Shown: positions 24,593 to 32,725 of the stretch, piece by piece
Position numbering within the stretch: position 1 is the stretch's first letter
Layout: the number at the start of each line of letters is the position of its first letter
Assembly: GCA_964549635.1 (NCBI GenBank)
Contig: CAZJVJ010000006.1
Location: forward strand, 1 to 64,000
Source of the DNA: VGNY01 sp964549635
Lineage (GTDB): Bacteria > Chloroflexota > Dehalococcoidia > GIF9 > UBA5629
Reading direction: 5' to 3'
DNA: 64,000 nt
Translations under genes and position numbers: made by a program
The notes under the pieces: model-generated
What the model was told of the DNA's origin: nothing
Seen by the model: only the letters and a program-made list of their open reading frames with translations
Database searches by the model: none

Positions 24593-26626
24593 CTAGGGGA
24601 GCCTTCCTTCTGCCCCCTTTATTAATTCCAGGAATTCAGCCTCTGTGAGGGTTTTTATCCCCAGTGCCTGAGCTCGCACCAGCTTGGAGCCGGGGTCTTC
24701 ACCAACAACCAGATAATTAGTTTTTCGGGTGACGTCAGAGCCAGCTTTACCTCCCAGTGCTTTAATTCTCGCCTCGGCCTCCTGTCGAGTGAAGGCCTGC
24801 AGTCTCCCCGTGATGACAAACTCAAGTCCAGCCAGGGGCAATTCTTTGGCCTCAACCTTCTCTGCCTCCAGTTTGACACCAGCCTCCCTCAGCTTCCGGA
24901 TGATTCTCCTGTTCTCTTCCTGGCGGAAGAAAGCTAGTATGCTATCAGCAATCTTGGGACCGATGGATGGAATCTCGAGGAGCTTTTCCCGAGACGCCCT
25001 GGCTAGTTCGTCAATGCTGGTGAAATGTTCCGCGAGCAGTTCAGCGGTCTCCTCACCAATGTGAGTTATGCCCAGTGCGAATATGACCCGGGACAGGGGG
25101 CGGTTCTTACTCCTTTCAATAGAGTTGAGTATATTGGACACACTTTTGTCCGCCATCCTCTCCAGGCTGAGAAGCTGATCCCGGGTGAGGTAATAAATGT
25201 CGCCTACGTCTTTAACCAGCCCGGCCTCAAACAGTGCCTGGGACATCTTTTCTCCAATCCCCTCTATATCCATAGCACCTCGGCTTACGAAGTGCTTTAT
25301 TCTCTCCAGTGCCTGCGCCGGGCAGGCAGCGTTGGTGCAGCGGTGCATGGCCTCGCCCTCAGGCTTTTCTACCTCAGCACCGCATACCGGGCATTGCCTG
25401 GGCATATAGAAAATTTTTTCCTCGCCAGTACGGCGGCTGACTATCGGTTCAACTACCTCCGGTATTACCTCCCCAGCACGTTGCACCACTACCCAGTCGC
25501 CAATACGGATATCCTTACGGTGGATATCCTCCTCGTTGTGCAGTGCCGCGTGCTTAATAGTTACCCCACCCACCTGAACCGGCTCCAGAATGGCATAAGG
25601 GTTAAGGCTTCCGGTCCGCCCAACGTTGATGCCTATGTCCAGCAGGCGCGTTACACCCTGAACAGCCGGAAACTTGTAGGCAATCGCCCATCTTGGCTCA
25701 CGCCCGACGTATCCCAGCTCAGTCTGAAATGCAATAGGATTGATTTTCACCACCACACCATCGGACTCATAAGGTAACTCCTCGCGCTCATTAACCCATT
25801 TCCCGTAGTAAGCCTTTACCTCATCTATGTCCTGACATAAGGCGATATTAGGGTTTATCTTAAATCCCAGTGACTTAAGGTATTGCATTATCTCCCAGTG
25901 GGTGTCCGGGACTGTCTTACCTTCAGCCCAGCCCAAACCATAGATGAAGATATCCAGAGGTCGCTGAGCGGTAATTCTGGGGTCTAGCTGCCTCACCGAG
26001 CCAGCAGCCGCATTTCTGGGGTTAGCAAAAAGAGGCAGACCCTCTTTGGCCCGCTCCTCGTTTAACTTTTTGAAGCCTGCTTTGGACAGATAAACTTCGC
26101 CCCTGACCTCAAATCGGGGCGGAGCTTCCTTAGGCACAGAGAGGGGTATGCTCTTTATAGTCCTCAGGTTCTGGGTTATATTCTCGCCGCGGAAGCCATC
26201 GCCACGGGTAGCTCCCACCTCAAAGAGGCCGTTAACATACGTCAAAGCTACCGCCAGGCCATCGATTTTAAGTTCACATACAAAATCAGTATGACGCCCA
26301 CCGAGCAGGTTAGAGACCCGCCGGTACCACGCATCTAGCTCCTCATCGGAAAAGGCGTTGGCGAGGCTGAGCAAAGGCTGAGGATGCTCCACAACACCAA
26401 AGGCTTCAACCGGGGCAGCACCGACTCGCTGAGTGGGTGAATCCGGGGTAACGAACTCAGGATATTCCTCCTCAAGCCGCTTGAGCTCTCGCATAAGCTC
26501 GTCATATTCGGCATCGCTGATCTCCGGGCTGTCCAACACGTAGTAGCGATAGTTATGGTAGTTGATCAGCTTCCTAAGCTCCTCTATCCTTTGTTTTACC
26601 ACGGCTATGTCTGCCATATGTGACAA
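24593..26626 (-). CDS. ligA: NAD+-dependent DNA ligase
   Basis: LigA seals nicks during replication and repair using NAD+. The 677-residue protein has all domains in order: Ia (HNYRYYVLDSPEISDAEYDEL), the adenylation site CELKIDGLAVALTY with the nucleophilic Lys, the OB fold, a four-Cys zinc finger (CPVCGAEVEKPEGEAMHRC, then CPAQ), helix-hairpin-helix repeats (LLEIPSIGPKIADSI), and a C-terminal BRCT domain (LEFVITGRLQAFTRQEAEAR). The frame starts with TTG at 26626; an ATG three codons on (26617) is an alternative. The stretch 26627-26868 upstream holds a TATACTATAAAT-like AT-rich patch that may be its promoter. Confidence 0.96.
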   Translation of the reverse strand: MSHMADIAVVKQRIEELRKLINYHNYRYYVLDSPEISDAEYDELMRELKRLEEEYPEFVTPDSPTQRVGAAPVEAFGVVEHPQPLLSLANAFSDEELDAWYRRVSNLLGGRHTDFVCELKIDGLAVALTYVNGLFEVGATRGDGFRGENITQNLRTIKSIPLSVPKEAPPRFEVRGEVYLSKAGFKKLNEERAKEGLPLFANPRNAAAGSVRQLDPRITAQRPLDIFIYGLGWAEGKTVPDTHWEIMQYLKSLGFKINPNIALCQDIDEVKAYYGKWVNEREELPYESDGVVVKINPIAFQTELGYVGREPRWAIAYKFPAVQGVTRLLDIGINVGRTGSLNPYAILEPVQVGGVTIKHAALHNEEDIHRKDIRIGDWVVVQRAGEVIPEVVEPIVSRRTGEEKIFYMPRQCPVCGAEVEKPEGEAMHRCTNAACPAQALERIKHFVSRGAMDIEGIGEKMSQALFEAGLVKDVGDIYYLTRDQLLSLERMADKSVSNILNSIERSKNRPLSRVIFALGITHIGEETAELLAEHFTSIDELARASREKLLEIPSIGPKIADSILAFFRQEENRRIIRKLREAGVKLEAEKVEAKELPLAGLEFVITGRLQAFTRQEAEARIKALGGKAGSDVTRKTNYLVVGEDPGSKLVRAQALGIKTLTEAEFLELIKGAEGRLP

Positions 26627-26868
26627 AAATTTCCAGCGAAAGTATTCACCTACAACGTATGCCTATTTAGCCTCGGCCTGCCAAGCTGGATTTGGAGTGT
26701 CAAACAGAATGCATTGTTATGCCCAACCTCAATTTATAGTATAACACTTCCCGAGAAGGGAGATTAAATAGTTTGGCTGCGGTGAAATTGCAGCTTTTAG
26801 CATTCAGCAAGTTAGTGATAATAATTGGCTGTTCTGGGTAAATGTCCGGTTACCCCAGCATTTGGACT

Positions 26869-27831
26869 CTACAATATGGGGAAAAATATGCTGAAGAGGT
26901 AAATCATGGTGGGGATTGAAATCACGGAAAAGATAAAGCTCCCCACGATGAATTGACTGGTTAAGGCTCGATTGCCTCCACATCGTTCAGCAAATATGGG
27001 TACGGCTGTTATAGGCGGTACCGCCGCCTGCAGCAGGATAATAAAGGCGATAATATCATCAGGCTGAAGCATTACCAACAAACCCAGAAAGATAAGAGGG
27101 AATATCAGGTTCTTCACAACCGTAAATGTAGCCACTTCCTGCACATAAAAACTTCTTTTTTTGTTTTCTCGAACCATGAGGTCGTTATAGATATTCCCAC
27201 CAAGAATTAGCATCAGCAGCGGTATCGTCATTGCCCCCACCATCGTGAGGATATTGAGAATAAAACCAGGAACGTACCTATTGACACCCAGCAGGCCGAT
27301 GCTTATACCTATGACCGTAGTCACCAGCACCGGGTTCAATATTCTGCGCCAGTTCAATACATCTGGTTGTATTTTCCCGGAAAAAAACAGTGTATAAGTG
27401 CTGAAAACGAGTGACGGATATAGTGCCATGAAGATGAAAAGTGTTGCCAGATACGGATTGCCTGGCCCGAAAAGCCCGTTGATGATGACCGCAGGGAAAA
27501 AGAGGCCGTTCTGGTAAAAAAGGCTCATCGTAAAGTCAGCGCGAACATCTTTTCTGACAATAAAGCCTGCCGTAAGTGATAGCAAGAATGAGGTAACGGT
27601 AAAGCCGAACCACCACAGCGGCATCTGCCACCAATTGGGAAATTCCCTCGTCGAAAAACCACTCAGTAGATTGCCCAGAACCAGAAAAGGTAAGGCTATA
27701 TCAATCGCCAGAGATGAAAGAAAACCTAGAGTAGGCCCCGGCACTCTGCGCCGCCCGATGACCCAGAAACCGAGCACCCCTATGCCTAAGAGGACAAAAA
27801 CGGCTTCAAAAGCAACCAGAAAGAGGCTCAC
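26869..27831 (-). CDS. AEC-family membrane carrier
   Basis: The 320-residue membrane protein has about ten hydrophobic helices split into two repeats, typical of the auxin efflux carrier (AEC) family of secondary transporters. Supporting segments are LPFLVLGNLLSGFST early on, the glycine-rich LNILTMVGAMTIPLLMLILG near residue 195, and VKNLIFPLIFLGLLVM. Bacterial members carry malate, malonate and other carboxylates. No neighbouring metabolic gene fixes the substrate. The start codon is GTG. Separate, non-coding sequence lies on both sides. Confidence 0.78.
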   Translation of the reverse strand: MSLFLVAFEAVFVLLGIGVLGFWVIGRRRVPGPTLGFLSSLAIDIALPFLVLGNLLSGFSTREFPNWWQMPLWWFGFTVTSFLLSLTAGFIVRKDVRADFTMSLFYQNGLFFPAVIINGLFGPGNPYLATLFIFMALYPSLVFSTYTLFFSGKIQPDVLNWRRILNPVLVTTVIGISIGLLGVNRYVPGFILNILTMVGAMTIPLLMLILGGNIYNDLMVRENKKRSFYVQEVATFTVVKNLIFPLIFLGLLVMLQPDDIIAFIILLQAAVPPITAVPIFAERCGGNRALTSQFIVGSFIFSVISIPTMIYLFSIFFPIL

Positions 27832-28012
27832 CTTTGTGTATCACCTATTAAAAAAGTGGTAATCTTCTGATAGACCTCCATCCGCGGAAGAACCGCAGCA
27901 GATTTGCCACTAAATCAAATTCAGTAATGCAATTACCTCAACATGCCTGAGAAATTTAAAGCTCTTGCGCCAAAGGGCAACTACCAACAGTATTGTACAT
28001 CACAGCGCTAAC

Positions 28013-28689
28013 TTAAGAGATATTTGTGAAAACCTGCGAACCAGCTCTCATCACGGTCTTTATTATCCAATACTTGTTTTTGAACCCAGCTTTGAAACGG
28101 TCCATTTTGGGGAAAAAGACTCCAGTGGTCTCTGAATATGTTCTGTATACCTGGCCAAATCCCGTGACCAACATTTCCTACCCCGACTAACACGCAAAAG
28201 GATAATAGCGGTCAAGCCGGCAAGCCATGTTAGTCCAATAAACCAGTTGGCAGTGATTAAAACGACGGCCACAGGAAGAAGATAGAAAGCTGAATACATG
28301 GGATGTCTTACCCAGCGGTGAGGTCTACTGGTAATAAGATACTGCGATTTTCTTATTCTAACCCTGATAGAAAAGTTATCACCCAGAGCCTGGTGGACCC
28401 ACACCAACAGTAGCACCGACAGGAAACCGAGGCAAACACCAAGGAGACGTACCCACAAAGGCAGCGCAAGAGTTGCCCAAGCCAGCACCTCAGGGAAAAG
28501 GATGTAGATGAAAAAAGTAAACAACACATAACACGTCAATACGCTTAGCCACACAGCGTACCGCATCCTCTCTTCGGTAAAGGTCTTATAGCCGGCCTTC
28601 CTGGCCCTGCGGTAATACTCAATACGAATAAGTGAAAAAAGCGAAAAGAGAGCGATGAGAGTGATTTTGCTTATTAGCTCAAGATCCAC
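28013..28689 (-). pseudogene. Isoprenylcysteine carboxyl methyltransferase-like gene with a frameshift near its 3' end
   Basis: The open frame from 28689 encodes several membrane helices and the family signature SRPHRWVRHPMYSAFYLLPV. It runs normally to LRVSRG near 28180 and then ends with a foreign tail at 28063. In the next frame the expected family C-terminus continues at once: EMLVTGFGQVYRTYSETTG followed by VFFPKMDRF, to a TAA at 28013. One missing base around GGGGTAGGAAATG restores the full product. This is either a true inactivating deletion in a G-rich tract or a sequencing error. If it is real, the last catalytic-domain helix is lost. A second intact relative lies at 1615-2196. Confidence 0.72.
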
Positions 28690-29240
28690 ATCTTAATGGC
28701 CTAGACGGTATTTCGGTTAGTTTTAACCGTTAATCAGGGCCGACCTTTCTAGCCTCTTGGTGTCCAGAGTCCCCAGACTGATTACAGCACCTCTGTGTTC
28801 CAACCACCTTGAGCGTGTCATTGAAAAATAAAGCCTTCCATATCAGGACACGGGCAGAAACACACTTATAAGACTATCTGCTAGTCTAGGCATCTTATCT
28901 CCTTCCACCTGCACAATATACCCCGACTGTTTGTGATGCCTTGACAATGTCGCGACGTCGCAAACTAACTCTCTTTAATGGTACCAGCAGATTATCGGTC
29001 GTATCAAGCTGGGATTCCCGTCCGGGAGGAGTAGTCAATATACCCTTTATCATACCGCCAGCCAATCTGTTTCAGGCAATCGCGCGCTCTTTTCGGTCAA
29101 CATCACCAACACGCAGTCATATCGGGGTGACTCAAGGCCATATCCAACGCAAAACCCTCCTACATTTTCTCCGACATTGTCATCTTGTTGTCCCTGTGCC
29201 ATAATCTGTGCATTAAATCACTAGCCAGGAGGTGAGAGAT
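28690..29240. other. 551-base intergenic region without a recognisable gene
   Basis: This interval separates the minus-strand half of the window from the 30-kb run of plus-strand genes. An 87-codon plus-strand frame (28941-29204) is rich in Arg and Ser and has no ribosome-binding site, so I do not accept it as a gene. A loose promoter (TTGTCA at 29177, TAATCT at 29202, spacing 19) could serve the cyclase gene. I see no tRNA and no mobile element. Confidence 0.45.
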
Positions 29241-30002
29241 ATGGCGGTAATAATAGATTTGAGTATCCCCACAGAAGATAGTCCCAGTGAACCATTGCCG
29301 GTGAAGGTTAGCCATGAACCCCACCAGCAGAGCGTGGAAATAATGAAGATGTTCTTCGGCTGCAGCGAGCAAGACTTACCCGAAGGGCTGGGCTGGGCTA
29401 ACGATAGCGTAACCTTGATCTCTCACGCCGGTACCCACGTGGATGCCCCGTGGCACTATTTCCCCACTTCGGAAGGTAAGAAAGCCAGAACCATCGATGA
29501 GATTCCCCTGGAATGGTTTTATCATGATGGCGTGGTGCTGGATATGAGGCATAAGCCACGAGGCTCAGGGGTAACGGTTGATGATCTCAAGGAGGCTTTG
29601 CAGAAAATTAACTACAAGATTAAGCCCTGGGACATTGTAATGATACAGACGGGGGCGGATAAACTGTGGGGAAAGCCGGAATACTTTGAGGCTGGATGTG
29701 GCATGACCAGAGAGTCAACTCTCTGGTTAATAGACCAGGGCGTCAGAGTCATGGGAATTGATGCCTGGGGATGGGACCGCCCGTTCTGGGCAATAAAGCA
29801 GGAGTTTGCCCGGACAGGTGACAGAAACTTGCTTTGGGGCGCCCACTTTGTTGGCCGAGAAAAGGAGTACTGCCACATAGAAAAGCTGGCGAATCTAGAT
29901 ACACTACCTAGACCCTTTGGCTTCAAGGTGGCCTGTTTCCCGGTGAAGTTAACCCGGGGCAGCGCTGGTTGGTGCCGGGTCGTCGCCATTTTAGAGGACT
30001 GA
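29241..30002 (+). CDS. Cyclase-family metal hydrolase (kynurenine formamidase-like)
   Basis: The 253-residue product carries the cyclase-family metal site H-x-G-T-H-x-D-A-P-x-H (HAGTHVDAPWH near residue 67), followed by IDEIPLEWFYHDGVVLDMRH and VMIQTGADKLWG. Members hydrolyse N-formylkynurenine, isatin or other amide and lactam rings using a zinc or manganese site. No kynurenine or isatin gene is nearby and the substrate is unknown. The ATG at 29241 lies after AGGAGGTGAGAG; an upstream frame start nine bases earlier would overlap this site. It is the first gene of the long plus-strand run. Confidence 0.82.
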   Translation: MAVIIDLSIPTEDSPSEPLPVKVSHEPHQQSVEIMKMFFGCSEQDLPEGLGWANDSVTLISHAGTHVDAPWHYFPTSEGKKARTIDEIPLEWFYHDGVVLDMRHKPRGSGVTVDDLKEALQKINYKIKPWDIVMIQTGADKLWGKPEYFEAGCGMTRESTLWLIDQGVRVMGIDAWGWDRPFWAIKQEFARTGDRNLLWGAHFVGREKEYCHIEKLANLDTLPRPFGFKVACFPVKLTRGSAGWCRVVAILED

Positions 30003-30094
30003 AAGCTGTCTTGAGATTCGGGCCTTAACCAGCTAAAATTCTGGCTGTGGCATCGGGAAGCCGCAAAGTGGCAGGCGCTGAATCTTAGCAAGAA

Positions 30095-30388
30095 TTGGTG
30101 AACGATATTTTGAAAACATTTTTATGCCCTAACTGCGGGGAGGAAAATCTGATGACTTATCGGTTCTGCGGTAACTGCGGGACCAAGCTTGCCGCAGGCA
30201 CACAGCTTTCGGCAAAGGAATGCTCAAAGTGCGGAGAGGAAAACCCGCCACAGTATAAATTCTGCGGAAGATGTGGTATGAAGCTGGACACACTGTGCCC
30301 CAATTGCGGTGCTGCTGTCCCAGCCGACTCAAGATACTGTCCCAGCTGTGCCTACCTGTGTGGTGAGGGGCGGTATAAGGTGGATTGA
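30095..30388 (+). CDS. Double zinc-ribbon protein
   Basis: The 97-residue product is made almost wholly of C-x2-C knuckles: FLCPNCGEENLMTYRFCGNC, then CSKCGEENPPQYKFCGRCG and LCPNCGAAVPADSRYCPSC. These form three zinc ribbons of the kind that mediate protein-protein contacts. No enzymatic domain is attached. The frame opens with TTG-GTG; either may be the start, and the ribosome-binding site is weak. Its role is unknown. Confidence 0.65.
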   Translation: MVNDILKTFLCPNCGEENLMTYRFCGNCGTKLAAGTQLSAKECSKCGEENPPQYKFCGRCGMKLDTLCPNCGAAVPADSRYCPSCAYLCGEGRYKVD

Positions 30389-30430
30389 CAGAGGCCATTA
30401 TTTTCAGTTCGACTTTCAAAAGAAACAGCC

Positions 30431-30892
30431 TTGAAAAACTCACACAAAGTCGCTATTGAAACGAAAACCCGCCCACCACTCTGGTATACAGTGCAAGCTG
30501 TTCTGGGGGCCTTTGCGGAACAGGTTGCTCTGGTAGCTGTAGTGCTCTGGCTGTTGCCTCGTTTCAACATAAATATTCCTTTGTGGGGTCTGGCTATTCT
30601 AATGGTAGCCTTAGCAGTTCATTCCTATTTTATGTACAGGATAGGTAGACCGACCTTTTTGATAAAACCAAAGGTAGCGCTTGAAAATATAGTTGGCTAC
30701 GAGGGCACGGTAGTAAAGCCACTGGTCCCTCAAGGCTATGTCAAGGTCCAGGGTGTACTATGGAAGGCAATGTGCGCCGAAACACATCTTCAGAAAGGCG
30801 ACGAGGTCGTGGTCGTGGGCATCGAAGGGCTAAGACTTACCGTCCGCCCGAAAAAGCCAAAGCAAAAAAGCAATACGTACTTGACAAAATAA
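30431..30892 (+). CDS. NfeD-like membrane protein
   Basis: The 153-residue protein has two hydrophobic helices (VLGAFAEQVALVAVVLWLLP and LWGLAILMVALAVHSYFMY) followed by a small beta-barrel of the NfeD C-terminal OB-fold type (GYEGTVVKPLVPQGYVKVQG, GDEVVVVGIEGLRLTVRP). NfeD proteins partner with membrane serine proteases or stomatins and are linked to membrane quality control, but no partner gene lies next to it. The frame starts with TTG. Its 3' end overlaps the -35 box of the perR promoter. Confidence 0.7.
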   Translation: MKNSHKVAIETKTRPPLWYTVQAVLGAFAEQVALVAVVLWLLPRFNINIPLWGLAILMVALAVHSYFMYRIGRPTFLIKPKVALENIVGYEGTVVKPLVPQGYVKVQGVLWKAMCAETHLQKGDEVVVVGIEGLRLTVRPKKPKQKSNTYLTK

Positions 30893-30909
30893 CCTTGTGT
30901 CCGTAAAAT
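30881..30909 (+). promoter_or_regulatory. Strong promoter of perR and the redox island
   Basis: A perfect TTGACA (30881-30886) and TAAAAT (30904-30909) are separated by exactly 17 bases. The predicted transcript would start near 30916, only about 13 bases before the TTG start codon of perR, leaving little room for a ribosome-binding site. Confidence 0.72.
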
Positions 30910-30921
30910 AATAACTATTAT
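30908..30921. promoter_or_regulatory. Per/Fur-type operator over the perR transcription start
   Basis: ATAATA and TATTAT flank AC in a perfect 14-bp inverted repeat, close to the Per box core (TTATAATNATTATAA). It overlaps the -10 box and the predicted start point of the perR promoter. This position fits repression by the PerR protein encoded immediately downstream, that is, autoregulation by peroxide. Confidence 0.6.
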
Positions 30922-30928
30922 CAGTACA

Positions 30929-31312
30929 TTGAGAAAGAAGACTAAACAAAAAGAGGCGGTCCTTAAGGTTTTAAGGGGCACTGATTCGCACCCATCTGCT
31001 GATTGGATTTATAATGAGGTGAGGAAAGAGATACCAAACATAAGCCTTGGGACAGTTTACCGCAATCTCAGGCTACTGGCTCAGAGTGGAGAGATACTGG
31101 AGCTGGACCTTTGCGGCACTTTGAGTCGGTTTGACGCTCGTACTGACAACCACTACCATTTCAGGTGTGAAAGATGCGGACGAATGTTCGATTTGGATGA
31201 GCCGGTGGATGAAGAAATTAATATGAGAGTCGCCCGCAAAACGGGCTTTCAGGTTAAATGCCATCGGCTTGAGTTCCGTGGTTTGTGTTCAGATTGCGCC
31301 AGCAAACAGTGA
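30929..31312 (+). CDS. perR: PerR-type peroxide-sensing Fur-family repressor
   Basis: This 127-residue regulator has the Fur-family winged helix (HPSADWIYNEVRKE, ISLGTVYRNLRLL) and the dimerisation domain. The regulatory metal ligands match the PerR pattern: H21, D69, H75, H77 and D88 (in SRFD, DNHYHF and MFDLD), where Asp at the last position separates PerR from Fur. The structural zinc site has C80/C83 and C120/C123. In PerR, iron-catalysed oxidation of the two sensing His residues releases DNA. The start is TTG with no clear ribosome-binding site, suggesting a near-leaderless mRNA. It heads a long run of oxidative-stress and sulfur-handling genes and probably controls part of it. Confidence 0.85.
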   Translation: MRKKTKQKEAVLKVLRGTDSHPSADWIYNEVRKEIPNISLGTVYRNLRLLAQSGEILELDLCGTLSRFDARTDNHYHFRCERCGRMFDLDEPVDEEINMRVARKTGFQVKCHRLEFRGLCSDCASKQ

Positions 31313-31343
31313 CTGGTGAAGCCGGTGGTGAAGGAGGTGCGCT

Positions 31344-31517
31344 ATGCCAAAGACAGCCATAACCTTGGATGAGCAGCAAGTAGTTAGGCTAGAGCAGATA
31401 ATTATTGACCGTGATGAGAAGGGGGCTTTTGAGCTACTGGCTGAGATAAGAGCAAAAGTCAAGGCAACTCAGAGTACCCGCTGTGGTATAGATAAGCTGC
31501 GGAAGGGTGTGAAATAA
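31344..31517 (+). CDS. Small conserved-looking protein of 57 residues, function unknown
   Basis: An excellent ribosome-binding site (GAAGGAGGTG) lies six bases before the ATG. The product begins MPKTAITLDEQQVVRLEQII, is helical and charged, and has one Cys (STRCGIDKL). It lies between perR and the glutaredoxin gene and is short enough to be missed by automated calling. The strong ribosome-binding site, tight spacing and intact frame argue that it is real. I do not recognise the family. Confidence 0.62.
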   Translation: MPKTAITLDEQQVVRLEQIIIDRDEKGAFELLAEIRAKVKATQSTRCGIDKLRKGVK

Positions 31518-31556
31518 GGAGCTATTTCTGCTTCAAATAATACTGAGGAGGGAAAA

Positions 31557-31793
31557 ATGGCGAAGCAGGTTAAAGTCTACTCTACCCCCACTTGACCATG
31601 GTGCATTAAAGTCAAGCAGTTGCTGGATGAGAACAAGGTCCCATACCAGAGCCTCGATGTTGCCAGCGATAAGGCAGCCCGTGATGAAATGATTAGCAAG
31701 ACAGGGCGACTGGCTGTCCCTGTAGTGGACATCGATGGAGAGGTGGTAGTGGGCTATGACGAGAGGTGGCTGAAGCAGAAACTGAACCTCTAG
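31557..31793 (+). CDS. Glutaredoxin-like selenoprotein with a U-P-W-C active site
   Basis: A GGAGGG site precedes the ATG. Reading through one in-frame TGA (31593-31595, residue 13) gives a 78-residue glutaredoxin-fold protein. The N-terminal strand KVKVYSTPT leads into U13-P-W-C16, exactly where relatives have C-P-W-C. The cis-Pro loop is LAVPVV (Pro55), and the tail DGEVVVGYDERWLKQKL is the typical GSH/thiol-binding end. The frame has no other stop until the TAG at 31791. A stem-loop with AGUU in its apical loop starts 22 bases after the TGA, fitting a bacterial SECIS element. The most economical reading is selenocysteine insertion. Lying between perR and thioredoxin reductase, it is probably reduced by the latter and may reduce peroxide, disulfides or glutathione-like thiols. 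Confidence 0.8.
31611..31628 (+). promoter_or_regulatory. Candidate bacterial SECIS hairpin in the glutaredoxin gene
   Basis: GTCAAGC (31611-31617) pairs with GCTGGAT (31622-31628) with one A-G mismatch and one G-U pair around the tetraloop AGTT. The loop begins 22 bases after the TGA and has G as its second base; bacterial SECIS elements typically have the apical loop 16-37 bases from the UGA and a G among the first two loop bases. Confidence 0.6.
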
Positions 31794-31808
31794 GCAAAGG
31801 AGATGTAT

Positions 31809-32723
31809 ATGTACGACCTGGTCATAGTCGGCGGTGGCCCCGCTGGAATGACGGCAGCCGTTTATGCAGCGAGGAAAAAGTTGAATGCATTATTGCTCAC
31901 TAAAGATGTAGGCGGGCAGGTGAACTGGACATTGGGCATAGAGAACTACATGGGTTACCAGTTCATCGAGGGACCGGAATTGATCAAAAAATTTGAAGAG
32001 CAGGTGAAGCAGTTTCCGTTGGATATAAGAACAGGGCAGGCTGTCAGCAGTCTGGCACTGGTGAGTCAGGGCTTCGAAATCAAGACCGACAGCGGTGAAA
32101 CCTATCAGACCAGGGCTGCAATAATCGCCACAGGCAAGCGTCCCCGTCCGTTGAACGTCCCCGGTGAAGACAAGTTCCGAGGCAGAGGTGTCACCTACTG
32201 CGCAACCTGCGATGGACCTTTGTTTGCAGGTATGAAGGTTGCGGTCATCGGAGGTGGTAACTCAGCCCTGGAGGCAGTTGATGACATGATTAAAATCGCT
32301 GAACACGTCTATATGGTGTCGCTTACCCCGCTTACCGGTGACCAGATACTGATTGACAGAGTTAAGGGTGCCAGCAACCTGACCATATTTGTGGAACACG
32401 AAGTCCTGGAGATAACCGGTGAAAATATGGTTAACGGGATAAGGGTGAGGGACTTGAAGAGTGGAGAGGAAAGGAAGCTAGACGTAAGCGGTGTTTTTGT
32501 TGAAATCGGGCTTATTCCCAACTCGGAGCTGGTGAAAGGTGTCGTCGCCTTAAACCGCCTCGGGGAAATAGAGGTCAATTGTAACAACGAGACCAGTGCG
32601 CCCGGGCTTTTCGCCGCTGGAGACGTCACCAATGTCCCTGAAAAACAGATAGTGGTTGCTGCTGGTGAAGGGGCCAAAGCAGCTCTTCAAGCCCATCGCT
32701 ATTTGCAGAGGCTGGGAGCATAG
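31809..32723 (+). CDS. trxB: Thioredoxin reductase
   Basis: The enzyme transfers electrons from NAD(P)H through FAD to a redox-active disulfide. The FAD motif VIVGGGPAGMTAAVYAARKK starts the protein, the active-site pair is CATCDGPLFAG (about residues 131-134), the NADPH motif is VIGGGNSALEAVDDMI, and the C-terminal FAD motif is GLFAAGDVTNVPEKQ. All key residues are present at normal length (304 residues). A second ATG at 31809 with AAAGGAG six bases upstream is preferred over the ATG at 31803, which abuts the ribosome-binding site. It follows the selenoprotein glutaredoxin gene by 15 bases and probably reduces it, or a thioredoxin elsewhere. Confidence 0.92.
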   Translation: MYDLVIVGGGPAGMTAAVYAARKKLNALLLTKDVGGQVNWTLGIENYMGYQFIEGPELIKKFEEQVKQFPLDIRTGQAVSSLALVSQGFEIKTDSGETYQTRAAIIATGKRPRPLNVPGEDKFRGRGVTYCATCDGPLFAGMKVAVIGGGNSALEAVDDMIKIAEHVYMVSLTPLTGDQILIDRVKGASNLTIFVEHEVLEITGENMVNGIRVRDLKSGEERKLDVSGVFVEIGLIPNSELVKGVVALNRLGEIEVNCNNETSAPGLFAAGDVTNVPEKQIVVAAGEGAKAALQAHRYLQRLGA

Positions 32724-32725
32724 GT

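Noticed and set aside
28941..29204. An 87-codon plus-strand reading frame in the intergenic region
   Set aside because: It is Arg/Ser-rich, lacks a ribosome-binding site and has no recognisable motif.
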